DNA of 40,726 bases. It comes from JAZDRH01 sp047470865. GTDB lineage: Bacteria; Pseudomonadota; Gammaproteobacteria; Pseudomonadales; Pseudomonadaceae. The translations under genes were made by a program, and so were the position numbers. Within the stretch, counting starts at the first letter, position 1. Each line of letters opens with the position of its first letter. The notes under the pieces are model-generated. The model saw only the letters and a list, made by a program, of their open reading frames with translations, was not told the origin of the DNA and did not search any database. The stretch is from NCBI RefSeq assembly GCF_047470865.1, contig NZ_JAZDRH010000029.1, positions 1 through 40,726 on the forward strand, given 5' to 3'. Below are positions 17,010 through 24,947 of the stretch, one piece after another.

Positions 17010-17696
17010 ATGACGAAACTACGCGTATGGGATTTACCATTACGTCTGTTTCATTGGCTGTTAGTTGTGGCAGTGAGTACAGCAGTAATTACAGGAGTAA
17101 AAGGTGGTAGTTGGATGAGCATTCATTTGAATGCTGGGTTGGTGGTGATTGGTTTATTAGCCTTTCGTTTAGCTTGGTTTTTCTGTGGTTCAACCTATGC
17201 TCGACTAAGTACTATCCTAAAGTCACTATTTAGTATTCCTAGTTATTTAAAAGGCCAATGGCATGGTTTAGGACATAACCCGCTAGGCGTGTTATCTGTG
17301 TTTGGCTTATTAGGTTTTACTGCTTGGCAAGCGGTTAGTGGACTATTGAGCCAAGAGTTTGGCGCTATCAAAGGACCATTGGTTTTTTTAATTGATCGTA
17401 ATCTAAGCGATGATATTACGAGTCTGCACCGTTTAGGCTTATGGGTAATTGTAGGGCTAGTTAGTTTGCATCTGTTGGCAATTATTGGGTATTTTTTGTT
17501 TAAAAAGAACAATTTAGTAACACCAATGATTACGGGTAAAACCAAGCAAACCAACCCCGCTCAAACAGCAGCAAAAGGTGGTGGAATTATAGCTTTTATT
17601 ATTTCATTAGTTTTTGCTGGTGCAGTGGTCTACTTGGTGTCAGGTTATTGGTATACGCCACCACCACCGCCGCCAGCTCCCGCATTTAACTTTTAA
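17010..17696 (+). CDS. Cytochrome b561-type di-heme membrane protein
   Basis: The 228-residue product matches bacterial cytochrome b561 domain proteins. The N-terminus RVWDLPLRLFHWLLVV places the first heme-ligand His in helix 1, a second His is in SIHLNAGLVVIGLLAFRL, and later histidines lie in SLHRLGLWVIVGLVSLHLL. These b-type hemes pass electrons across the inner membrane, often to a soluble cytochrome. After the four-helix core there is an extra hydrophobic helix and an unusual tail with six consecutive prolines. GTG 17004 is possible, but ATG 17010 has GAGG at correct spacing. It converges with a class II cytochrome c gene across a shared terminator, a pairing that fits a b561/c-type redox couple. 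Confidence 0.85.
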   Translation: MTKLRVWDLPLRLFHWLLVVAVSTAVITGVKGGSWMSIHLNAGLVVIGLLAFRLAWFFCGSTYARLSTILKSLFSIPSYLKGQWHGLGHNPLGVLSVFGLLGFTAWQAVSGLLSQEFGAIKGPLVFLIDRNLSDDITSLHRLGLWVIVGLVSLHLLAIIGYFLFKKNNLVTPMITGKTKQTNPAQTAAKGGGIIAFIISLVFAGAVVYLVSGYWYTPPPPPPAPAFNF

Positions 17697-17702
17697 TCCA
17701 AT

Positions 17703-17732
17703 AAAAAACCGAGGTTGCTACCTCGGTTTTTT
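17703..17732. terminator. Bidirectional terminator between the b561 and cytochrome c genes
   Basis: ACCGAGGT-TGCT-ACCTCGGT forms eight perfect pairs, flanked by an A-run on the left and a T-run on the right, so it can end transcription on both strands. Confidence 0.9.
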
Positions 17733-17748
17733 ATTATTGAGCTAAAGC

Positions 17749-18207
17749 TTATTTAGCACGGAACTGATCGTGACAGTTTTTGCAACTAGCGCCAACAGCA
17801 CCAAAGGCTTTTGCAATGGCTGCTTTATCATCAGTTTGAGCCACTTTCGCCAGCTCATTAGCCGCTGTATTTAGCTGCATGCCTGCTTCCATTGCCTTTT
17901 CAGGGTTTTGGAAGAAATCTGGTTTTAAGCGTGTATTTTTGAATTGGCTGTTATCAGAGCCAGCGCCATAAAGTGCGCCCATACCTGAGTTAGCTACACC
18001 AGCAATAGCATTGGCCGCTGCTTGTACTTGTTTAATGTCCCACTGAGCTTCGCCATCAAGCATCGCTTTGATTTTGCCAGTGTTCCATGCCATAAAACCA
18101 TAAGCGGCTTTACGGAAATACACTTGATCTTCTACTTCTAGGGCAACAGCATTAAAGCTAGTAGCCATGACAAGAGCAGCTAAGCTGCCGGTTAATAGTT
18201 TCTTCAT
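17749..18207 (-). CDS. Class II cytochrome c (cytochrome c'/c-556 family)
   Basis: An exported four-helix-bundle cytochrome. After a signal peptide (MKKLLTGSLAALVMATSFNAVA) comes a helical domain with FRKAAYGFMAWNTGKIKAML, NSQFKNTRLKPDFFQNPEKA, and the heme-attachment motif CKNCH near the C-terminus, the class II position. Whether it is a five-coordinate NO/CO-binding c' or a six-coordinate electron carrier (c-556) depends on the distal residue, which I cannot assign with certainty. The longest frame starts at a GTG (18231), but AAGGAG lies just before ATG 18210/18207; 18207 has the better spacing. It lies 26 bases after aguA on the same strand, so it may be read from the agu transcript. Confidence 0.85.
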   Translation of the reverse strand: MKKLLTGSLAALVMATSFNAVALEVEDQVYFRKAAYGFMAWNTGKIKAMLDGEAQWDIKQVQAAANAIAGVANSGMGALYGAGSDNSQFKNTRLKPDFFQNPEKAMEAGMQLNTAANELAKVAQTDDKAAIAKAFGAVGASCKNCHDQFRAK

Positions 18208-18233
18208 CATTATCTCCTTAAGGTGAAGCACGG

Positions 18234-19337
18234 TTAAACTGCACTCATTGGCTGTTGTTGAGTAATGCAGTGTATATTCCCGCCGCCGAGTAATATTTCC
18301 CGGCCAGGCACTGTTTTAATGGCATGGTTCGGAAATAGTATTTGTAACTTAGCAGCGGCTAAATGATCAGCTGGATCATTAAATGTAGGCATTATAATAG
18401 CCCCATTTGTTATCAAAAAATTAATATAGGATCCTGCTAGACGAATACTTGGGTTACGAGGTTGAGTTGCAAAGGCTTTGTCTACGCCACTGCATTCCTC
18501 TTCGCTTGCATAAATAGCCTGCGGTAAGGGTAACCGATGCACAGTGATGCTTCTACCTTGCGCGTCTGTTGTATTGATTAAAACTTGCTCAGCATCACGA
18601 CAGCGCTGGTAGTTCGGATCTGTTTCATCATCCGTCCAAGCTAAAACAACCTCGGCCGGCTTTACAAAACAGCAAAAGTTATCCACATGCCCATTTGTTT
18701 CGTCCTTATACAGACCTTCTTTTAACCAAATAATTTTATCTACAGATAAATATTCACGTAGCTGGTTTTCAATTTGTTCTTTAGTTAGGTGAGGATTGCG
18801 GTTGTGATTGAGTAAACACTCTTCTGTAGTAATTAAAGTACCTTCACCATCGACATGAATGGCGCCACCCTCTAATACAAAATCATCTGTTCGATAACCC
18901 GCTAAACGCTCATTGTTGAGTATTTTTGAGGCAACCAAGTCGTCTTGATCCCATGGAAAGTAGAGTCCACCTTCAAGACCGCCCCATGCATTGAAGGCCC
19001 AGTCAACACCACGTACTTCCCCAGCTTTATTAGTTACAAAGGTAGGCCCTGTATCGCGTAACCAAGCATCGTTAGTTGTTGTTTCTATGACACGAATATT
19101 GCTAGCGCTTAGTTGGATACAGGCGTTACTGTATTGTTGGGCTGAAACTAAAACAGTTACAGGCGTTGTTTCAGCAATGGTTTTAGCGACTAAAGCAAAA
19201 GCGGCCTGCGCTGGCTTGCCACCTAAACGCCAATTATCTGGACGCTCAGGCCAAGCCATCCAGATTTGCTGATGTGGTGTCCACTCTGCTGGCATAAAAA
19301 AGCCATCTTTGCGTGGCGTACTTGTTAATACAGTCAT
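18234..19337 (-). CDS. aguA: Agmatine deiminase AguA
   Basis: AguA converts agmatine to N-carbamoylputrescine plus ammonia. It belongs to the guanidine-modifying pentein family. The sequence shows the N-terminal FFMPAEWTPHQQIWMAWPER, the active-site region ETNGHVDNFCCF with the catalytic histidine, and the nucleophile Cys357 in LLGGGNIHCIT at the C-terminus. Its 367 residues are normal. It starts 5 bases after aguB, the same pairing as in Pseudomonas. With AguB it forms the agmatine-to-putrescine route next to the polyamine import operon on the other strand. Confidence 0.96.
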   Translation of the reverse strand: MTVLTSTPRKDGFFMPAEWTPHQQIWMAWPERPDNWRLGGKPAQAAFALVAKTIAETTPVTVLVSAQQYSNACIQLSASNIRVIETTTNDAWLRDTGPTFVTNKAGEVRGVDWAFNAWGGLEGGLYFPWDQDDLVASKILNNERLAGYRTDDFVLEGGAIHVDGEGTLITTEECLLNHNRNPHLTKEQIENQLREYLSVDKIIWLKEGLYKDETNGHVDNFCCFVKPAEVVLAWTDDETDPNYQRCRDAEQVLINTTDAQGRSITVHRLPLPQAIYASEEECSGVDKAFATQPRNPSIRLAGSYINFLITNGAIIMPTFNDPADHLAAAKLQILFPNHAIKTVPGREILLGGGNIHCITQQQPMSAV

Positions 19338-19342
19338 GCCTA

Positions 19343-20221
19343 TTAAGCCTCTAACTCGCCATCAAGTGTTTTTAGGCCGCTGTATAGGTTGGTTCGGCGG
19401 TCGCGGAACACACCCCAGTTGGTGCGAATTTTTTCTAGCTCATCTAAATCAAAGGTATGCGTGATAACGCCAGTTTCAGTTTGGTTTAGCTCTTGTACTT
19501 TGGCGCCAAACTGGTCAGCAATAAAAGAAGCACCATAAAAGGTGATGCTGCTGTCTTCTTGTTGCTCAAGCCCTACGCGGTTAGAAGCAATAAGCGGCAT
19601 AACGTTTGCACCAGCATGGCCTTGCTGCACACGCTGCCAATGTTCACGTGAGTTAATCGTATGATCGTGCGGTTCTGTACCAATAGCCGTAGGGTAGAAG
19701 AGGATTTCAGCCCCTTGTAATGCCATAGCGCGAGCGCACTCTGGGAACCATTGATCCCAGCAAATGCCTACTCCAATTTTACCAAAGGCTGTATTCCAAA
19801 CCTTAAAGCCTGTATCGCCAGGGTTAAAATAGTATTTTTCGCTATAACCTGGTCCATCTGGGATATGACTTTTGCGATATAAGCCTAAAACACTGCCATC
19901 AGCGTCAATCACCACAATGCTGTTAAAGCGAGCACGGCCTGCAAGCTCAAAAAAGCTAATGGGCAGAACAACATTCAACTCTTTTGCAATGTTTTTAAAA
20001 TGGGCAATAGCTGGATTTGCATCGACAGTAGTGGCCAGCATCTGATAGTCAGGATTTTGCTTTTGACAAAAATAAGGCGTTTCAAATAATTCTTGCAATA
20101 AAATTATATTGGCGCCTTTAGCAGCTGCTTCACGAACAAGCTTTTCTGCGTTTTTAATATTGGCTTGTTGATCCCAAGTGCATGCCATTTGGGTAGCAGC
20201 AACAGTTACTAAACGAGACAT
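19343..20221 (-). CDS. aguB: N-carbamoylputrescine amidase AguB
   Basis: AguB is a nitrilase-superfamily amidase that hydrolyses N-carbamoylputrescine to putrescine, CO2 and ammonia. The catalytic triad is visible as Glu44 (LLQELFETPYF), Lys117 (YRKSHIPDG) and Cys154 (VGICWDQWFPE). An in-frame TTG at 20227 precedes ATG 20221; the ATG gives MSRLVTVAATQMAC and 292 residues, the usual family start and length. It is the first gene of an aguB-aguA unit. The TetR-type regulator aguR that precedes these genes in P. aeruginosa is not present here. Confidence 0.95.
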   Translation of the reverse strand: MSRLVTVAATQMACTWDQQANIKNAEKLVREAAAKGANIILLQELFETPYFCQKQNPDYQMLATTVDANPAIAHFKNIAKELNVVLPISFFELAGRARFNSIVVIDADGSVLGLYRKSHIPDGPGYSEKYYFNPGDTGFKVWNTAFGKIGVGICWDQWFPECARAMALQGAEILFYPTAIGTEPHDHTINSREHWQRVQQGHAGANVMPLIASNRVGLEQQEDSSITFYGASFIADQFGAKVQELNQTETGVITHTFDLDELEKIRTNWGVFRDRRTNLYSGLKTLDGELEA

Positions 20222-20529
20222 TAGCAAAGCTCCTATCGATGTTATTTTGGACTAGGAATGGATAAAAGCATTTATAGGTAAAATGCGCGCACATTTGTAG
20301 CACGATGGACAAATAAATACAGGCTTTTTGATACTAAAAATTACTAAAAAAGCTCCCGAAGGCTATAAAAAGTTATAGTAGGTTAGGAATATGACAAAAA
20401 AAGTAAAAAAACTGCAAATAAACTGCAGTTAGGGCTTGAGTGTAGAGTCATACATTGACAGACTTCGCACCTGTGAAAAGCCTAAAGTTTTTTACATTTT
20501 TTTAATACAACATAAAAGGAGCTGTGCGC
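20222..20529. promoter_or_regulatory. Divergent control region between aguBA and the spu operon
   Basis: A 308-base AT-rich gap with no supported gene must hold the promoters for both directions. It contains an inverted repeat CTATAA-AAAG-TTATAG (20363-20378) and two direct copies of AAACTGCA (20409-20416 and 20420-20427) spaced exactly 11 bases apart, about one helical turn; the second copy runs into CTGCAG. A TTGACA at 20455-20460 could be a -35 box for spuD, but no good -10 stands at the right distance. These repeats are candidates for regulator binding; the regulator is unknown. Confidence 0.45.
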
Positions 20530-21627
20530 GTGAAATTGTTAACGAAAAGCTTGCTTGCTGCCGCCATTGGTTTAAGCGCCACAGCGGTGGTGCAGGCACA
20601 AGAGCGCGTATTACACGTCTACCAATGGTCAGACTACGCCGCACCTGACACCATTGCTAATTTCGAGAAGCAAACAGGTATCAAGGTCACCTATGATGTT
20701 TACGACAGTAACGAAACATTAGAGGCTAAATTACTAACAGGTGGTTCTGGCTACGATATCGTTGGCCCGTCTAATCCATTTTTTGCCAAACAAATTAAAG
20801 CTGGCGTTTATCAAAAGCTTGATAAGAGCAAAATTAAGGGTTGGGACAACCTTAATAAAGACTTACTCAAGGCATTAGAAGTTAACGATCCTGGTAACCA
20901 GTACGGTATTCCCTACATGTGGGGTACTATTGGTTTGGGTTACAACGTTGATAAAGTAAACGCTGCTTTTGGTGGCAATGCACCTGTTGATACCTGGGAT
21001 ATCGTGTTTAACCCTGAAAATATCAGCAAATTAAAGGGCTGTGGCGTGGTATTCCTTGACTCGCCTACAGAAATGTTGCCTGCTGCGTTGCACTATTTAG
21101 GCTTACCAGCGGATAGCCAAGATCCAGCGCATTTAAAACAAGCTGAAGAGTTATTTTTGAAAATTCGCCCTTATGTGGCGTATTTCCATTCATCACGTTA
21201 CATCTCTGACTTAGCAAACGGTAATATCTGTTTAGCTGTAGGCTACTCAGGTGATCTTTATCAAAGTAAATCACGCGCAGCAGAAGCTAAGGGTGGTGTA
21301 ACACTTAGTTATGCGATTCCAAAAGAGGGTGCTGCTGGATTCTTTGATATGATCGGTATTCCAGCCGATGCTAAAAATGTTGATGAAGCACATGAGTTCA
21401 TCAATTATTTGTTACAACCTCAGGTAATGGCTGATTTAACAAATTACTTGCAGTTCCCAAATGGTAATGCGGTATCTACGGATCTGTTAAAAGCAGAAAT
21501 TCGTAATGATCCAGGCATTTATCCACCAGCGGATGTAATGGCAAAAATCTATACATTCCCTGATCTACCAGCTAAGACGCAACGTGCAATGACACGTAGC
21601 TGGACCAAGATTAAGTCTGGTAAATAA
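20530..21627 (+). CDS. spuD: Polyamine ABC transporter periplasmic binding protein SpuD (putrescine type)
   Basis: A PotF/SpuD-type solute-binding protein. The signal peptide MKLLTKSLLAAAIGLSATAV ends near VQA before QERVLHVYQWSDYAAP. Binding-protein marks are DVYDSNETLEAKLL, SGYDIVGPSNPFFAKQIKAG, IPYMWGTIGLGYN, YFHSSRYISDLANGNICLAV and the C-terminal PAKTQRAMTRSWTKIKSGK, which closely matches P. aeruginosa SpuD as I remember it. The frame opens at GTG 20524, but AAGGAG at 20516-20521 is only two bases from it and eight bases from GTG 20530, which I take as the start (365 residues). It heads a five-gene spu operon and is followed by a hairpin terminator, so it is probably made in excess over the membrane parts. 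Confidence 0.9.
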   Translation: MKLLTKSLLAAAIGLSATAVVQAQERVLHVYQWSDYAAPDTIANFEKQTGIKVTYDVYDSNETLEAKLLTGGSGYDIVGPSNPFFAKQIKAGVYQKLDKSKIKGWDNLNKDLLKALEVNDPGNQYGIPYMWGTIGLGYNVDKVNAAFGGNAPVDTWDIVFNPENISKLKGCGVVFLDSPTEMLPAALHYLGLPADSQDPAHLKQAEELFLKIRPYVAYFHSSRYISDLANGNICLAVGYSGDLYQSKSRAAEAKGGVTLSYAIPKEGAAGFFDMIGIPADAKNVDEAHEFINYLLQPQVMADLTNYLQFPNGNAVSTDLLKAEIRNDPGIYPPADVMAKIYTFPDLPAKTQRAMTRSWTKIKSGK

Positions 21628-21644
21628 CCAGTACTGCCCAACAG

Positions 21645-21677
21645 AAGCTGTTGTTCTTAAAAGGGCAACAGCTTTTT
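21645..21677 (+). terminator. Intra-operon terminator/attenuator between spuD and spuE
   Basis: AAGCTGTTG (21645-21653) and CAACAGCTT (21666-21674) form nine perfect pairs around a 12-base loop, and the 3' arm runs into five T. It lies 17 bases after the spuD stop. Because spuE-H follow on the same strand with no obvious new promoter, it probably causes partial termination. Confidence 0.75.
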
Positions 21678-21728
21678 GTGTTTAATTTGACTAGAAATTC
21701 GTTAAACCGAAGAAGAGAGGACACTTGA

Positions 21729-22826
21729 TTGCAAAAATTGATGTATCGCGTTGCACTTAGCGCAGTTGTGGGGCTGACTTTGTTACCTGCCGTATCCCAA
21801 GCCAAAGGGGCGGTGCATGTGTATAACTGGTCAGACTATATAACCAAGCAAGCACTAGATGACTTTCGTAAGAAAACACAGATTAAAGTGGTTTATGATG
21901 TGTTTGATTCAAACGAAGCGTTAGAAGGCAAATTGCTCGCAGGACGTTCAGGCTATGATGTGGTTGGACCTTCAGATCACTTTCTGGGACAGCAGATTAA
22001 AGCAGGCGTTTTTCAAAAGTTAGATCGTTCACTGCTTCCCAATTGGAAGTATTTAGATCCAAAGCTGATGCAGCAAGTCGCCACTAATGATCCAAATAAT
22101 CAATACGCAGTACCTTATTTATGGGGTACTAATGGCATTGGTTACAATGTGGATAAAGTTAAAGAAGTACTTGGCGTAGATACTATCGATTCTTGGGCAG
22201 TGCTCTTTGAACCGGAAAATATGGAAAAGCTGTCAACTTGTGGCGTGTCTTTTTTAGATGCAGCAGACGAAATGTTGCCAGCAATGCTCAATTATATGGG
22301 CCTAGATCCTAATAGCACTAAAGCAGAAGATTACGAAAAAGCAGTCGATAAAATGATGGCAGTAAGACCTTATGTAACCTACTTCCATTCATCGCGTTTC
22401 GTATCTGATCTGGCTAACGGCAATATTTGTGTGGCGGCTGGTTTCTCTGGTGACGTACTACAAGCCAGGGATCGTGCAGAAGAAGCAGGCAAAGGCGTCA
22501 ATATTGCTTACGTTATTCCTAAAGAAGGCGGTAACCTTTGGTTTGACATGCTAGCCGTGCCAGCAGATGCAAAAAATGTGAAAGAAGCACATGCTTATAT
22601 AAACTATATACTGGATCCAAAAGTGATTGCTGGCGTAAGTGAATTTGTTGGATATGCCAATCCCAATACACAAGCGGCGCAATACATGGATGCAGAGGTA
22701 TTAGAAGATGAAGCCGTTTATCCTCCACAAGCAGTACTGGATAAAATGTTTATTTCTAAGCAGTTACCCGCCAAAGTGCAACGTATTAAAACTCGCCAGT
22801 GGATTCGCTTTAAAACTGGCAAATAA
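21729..22826 (+). CDS. spuE: Polyamine ABC transporter periplasmic binding protein SpuE-like
   Basis: A second solute-binding protein, 365 residues, clearly paralogous to SpuD (shared YDVVGPSDHFLGQQIKAG, YFHSSRFVSDLANGNICVAA). In Pseudomonas this position holds SpuE, which prefers spermidine; substrate here is inferred from position. The signal peptide is MQKLMYRVALSAVVGLTLLP followed by AVSQA. The start is unusual: TTG 21729 has GAGAGG eight bases upstream, while ATG 21741 lies too far from it. The pocket was not compared residue by residue. The C-terminus, RIKTRQWIRFKTGK, matches the PotF family. Confidence 0.82.
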   Translation: MQKLMYRVALSAVVGLTLLPAVSQAKGAVHVYNWSDYITKQALDDFRKKTQIKVVYDVFDSNEALEGKLLAGRSGYDVVGPSDHFLGQQIKAGVFQKLDRSLLPNWKYLDPKLMQQVATNDPNNQYAVPYLWGTNGIGYNVDKVKEVLGVDTIDSWAVLFEPENMEKLSTCGVSFLDAADEMLPAMLNYMGLDPNSTKAEDYEKAVDKMMAVRPYVTYFHSSRFVSDLANGNICVAAGFSGDVLQARDRAEEAGKGVNIAYVIPKEGGNLWFDMLAVPADAKNVKEAHAYINYILDPKVIAGVSEFVGYANPNTQAAQYMDAEVLEDEAVYPPQAVLDKMFISKQLPAKVQRIKTRQWIRFKTGK

Positions 22827-22837
22827 TTGATTATCCC

Positions 22838-22861
22838 GCCCTGCTTTTATTTAAGCAGGGC
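22838..22861 (+). other. Hairpin between spuE and spuF without a T-tract
   Basis: GCCCTGCTT-TTATTT-AAGCAGGGC forms nine perfect pairs directly after spuE, but no U-run follows. It is more likely an mRNA-stabilising or processing hairpin that protects the upstream message than a terminator. Confidence 0.65.
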
Positions 22862-22884
22862 CACTCTTATTGTAGGAGTAGCTC

Positions 22885-24039
22885 ATGGCAGTAGCATCTG
22901 GAGCTTATAAGAAAGCCCTAGCAAATATGCAAAAGCCCAAAGACGTGTTGGTAAAAATCGACCGTGTGAGTAAGCAGTTTGGCGATACCCTAGCGGTTGA
23001 TGATGTCTCTGTGAAAATCAACAAAGGGGAAATTTTCGCCCTGCTAGGTGGTTCAGGTTCGGGCAAATCCACCTTACTACGCATGTTGGCAGGCTTTGAA
23101 ACACCGACAGAAGGGCGTATTTGGCTGGATGGTGAGGATATTACTCATATGCCGCCGCACCAACGTCCTATTAATATGATGTTCCAGTCTTATGCGTTAT
23201 TTCCGCATATGACAGTAGAGCAAAATATTGCTTTTGGTTTAAAGCAGGACCGCTTACCTCGCCCAGAAATTGCCGAGCGTGTGGATGAAATGCTGCGTCT
23301 TGTGCATATGACACAATATGCCAAGCGCAAACCGCATCAGCTATCAGGTGGGCAACGTCAGCGTGTTGCATTAGCCCGTTCTTTAGCTAAACGCCCCAAA
23401 CTATTGCTGCTTGACGAGCCGATGGGCGCATTAGATAAAAAACTGCGCTCGCAAATGCAGCTGGAGTTGGTAGAGATTATTGAGCGGGTGGGGGTAACCT
23501 GCGTTATGGTGACCCACGACCAAGAAGAATCCATGACCATGGCAGAGCGTATTGCCATTATGAGTCAGGGCATTATTGAGCAAGTAGGCTCACCGATGGA
23601 TATTTACGAAACGCCAGCTAACCGCTTTGTATGTGAGTTTATTGGCAACGTAAATCTATTTGACGCAGAAATCATGGAAGACGAAGTCGACCATGTCATC
23701 TTAGCTTGCCCAGACTTAGATAAGCCTATCTATATTGGGCGTGGTGTGACTATGCCGGCTGAAAATAAGCATGTTACCTTTGCCTTGCGCCCTGAAAAGC
23801 TTCTGATTAGTGCTGAATTTCCAGAAGAGTTGGAGCATGCGGATTTTAACTGGTCGCGCGCCACTGTGCAGGATATTGCCTATCTTGGTGGACATTCGGT
23901 GTATTACGTTGAGCTACCTTCTGGCAAAGTGGTGCAGGCCTTTATGGCAAACTCGGAGCGTAACGTGAAGCGCCCAACATGGGACGATCAAGTTTACGTA
24001 CATTGGGTAGATGACAGCGGCGTGGTATTCCCAGCATGA
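22885..24039 (+). CDS. spuF: Polyamine ABC transporter ATPase SpuF (PotG type)
   Basis: The ATP-binding subunit of the polyamine importer, 384 residues. Walker A GGSGSGKST is at 55-63, the Q-loop lies in MFQSYALFPHMT, the signature LSGGQ is at 153-157, Walker B LLLLDEP at 173-179, and the H-loop in VMVTHDQEE. The last 120 residues form the TOBE regulatory domain typical of PotG/PotA (ALRPEKL, DIAYLGGHSVYYVEL). A Shine-Dalgarno (TAGGAG) precedes the ATG. It overlaps spuG by four bases (ATGA), so the membrane complex genes are translationally coupled. Confidence 0.94.
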   Translation: MAVASGAYKKALANMQKPKDVLVKIDRVSKQFGDTLAVDDVSVKINKGEIFALLGGSGSGKSTLLRMLAGFETPTEGRIWLDGEDITHMPPHQRPINMMFQSYALFPHMTVEQNIAFGLKQDRLPRPEIAERVDEMLRLVHMTQYAKRKPHQLSGGQRQRVALARSLAKRPKLLLLDEPMGALDKKLRSQMQLELVEIIERVGVTCVMVTHDQEESMTMAERIAIMSQGIIEQVGSPMDIYETPANRFVCEFIGNVNLFDAEIMEDEVDHVILACPDLDKPIYIGRGVTMPAENKHVTFALRPEKLLISAEFPEELEHADFNWSRATVQDIAYLGGHSVYYVELPSGKVVQAFMANSERNVKRPTWDDQVYVHWVDDSGVVFPA

Positions 24040-24947
24040 TTAAGCGCAATGCAAAATGGCGTTTTCCTCTAGGTGGGCGGCATATTGTCATCAGCATTCC
24101 ATTTTTTTGGATGCTGCTGTTCTTTTTGCTGCCTTTTGTCATTGTTTTAAAAATTAGTTTTGCCGAAGCTGAAGTTAGCATTCCACCCTATACAGATGTG
24201 TTTGACTGGGCAGAAGATAAGTTAACCATACTGCTAAACTTTGCTAACTACACGCTATTAGGTGAGGATGATCTTTACTGGTTATCCTATCTAGGCTCGC
24301 TTAAGGTAGCTTTTTTTAGCACCTTGTTGTGCTTGTTGATTGGCTATCCTATGGCGTATGCGATTGCACGTGCTAAACCCTCCAATCAACCTATTTTGCT
24401 GTTATTGATTATGATGCCAACCTGGACAGCTTTGCTGATTCGGGTTTACGCATGGATGGGTATTTTAAGCAAAGAAGGTTTACTCAATTCAGTCCTAATG
24501 GGCATTGGCTTAATTAGTGAGCCGTTGACCATTATGAATACCAATACCGCAGTCTATATTGGTGTGGTTTATGCCTATTTACCTTTTATGGTGCTGCCGC
24601 TATATGCCAACCTTGCAAAACATGACCAAAGCCTGCTTGAAGCGGCTGCCGATTTAGGCGCAGGCGTGATGAAGCGTTTTTGGCTAATCACAATTCCTTT
24701 GTCAAAAGGTGGCATTATCACTGGCTGCATGTTGGTCTTTATTCCTGTAGTTGGTGAGTTTGTCATCCCTGACTTATTAGGTGGCTCTGATACTTTGATG
24801 ATAGGTAAAGTGCTCTGGCAAGAGTTCTTTAATAACCGCGATTGGCCAGTGGCTTCGGCACTAGCAGTGGTTATGCTCGCAATCCTGATTGTGCCTATTA
24901 TTCTATTTAACCGTCATCAAGCTAAAGAAATGGAGGGTAAAGCCTAA
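24036..24947 (+). CDS. spuG: Polyamine ABC transporter permease SpuG (PotH type)
   Basis: A 303-residue inner-membrane permease with six predicted helices, including FFWMLLFFLLPFVIVLKISF near the N-terminus and VVMLAILIVPIILF near the end. The EAA loop that docks to the ATPase is visible as LLEAAADLGAGVMKRFWLIT followed by IPLSKGG. The long periplasmic segment after helix 1 (PPYTDVFDWAEDKLTILLNF) is typical of PotH. It overlaps spuF by four bases and shares one base with spuH. It pairs with SpuH to form the membrane channel. Confidence 0.93.
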   Translation: MIKRNAKWRFPLGGRHIVISIPFFWMLLFFLLPFVIVLKISFAEAEVSIPPYTDVFDWAEDKLTILLNFANYTLLGEDDLYWLSYLGSLKVAFFSTLLCLLIGYPMAYAIARAKPSNQPILLLLIMMPTWTALLIRVYAWMGILSKEGLLNSVLMGIGLISEPLTIMNTNTAVYIGVVYAYLPFMVLPLYANLAKHDQSLLEAAADLGAGVMKRFWLITIPLSKGGIITGCMLVFIPVVGEFVIPDLLGGSDTLMIGKVLWQEFFNNRDWPVASALAVVMLAILIVPIILFNRHQAKEMEGKA

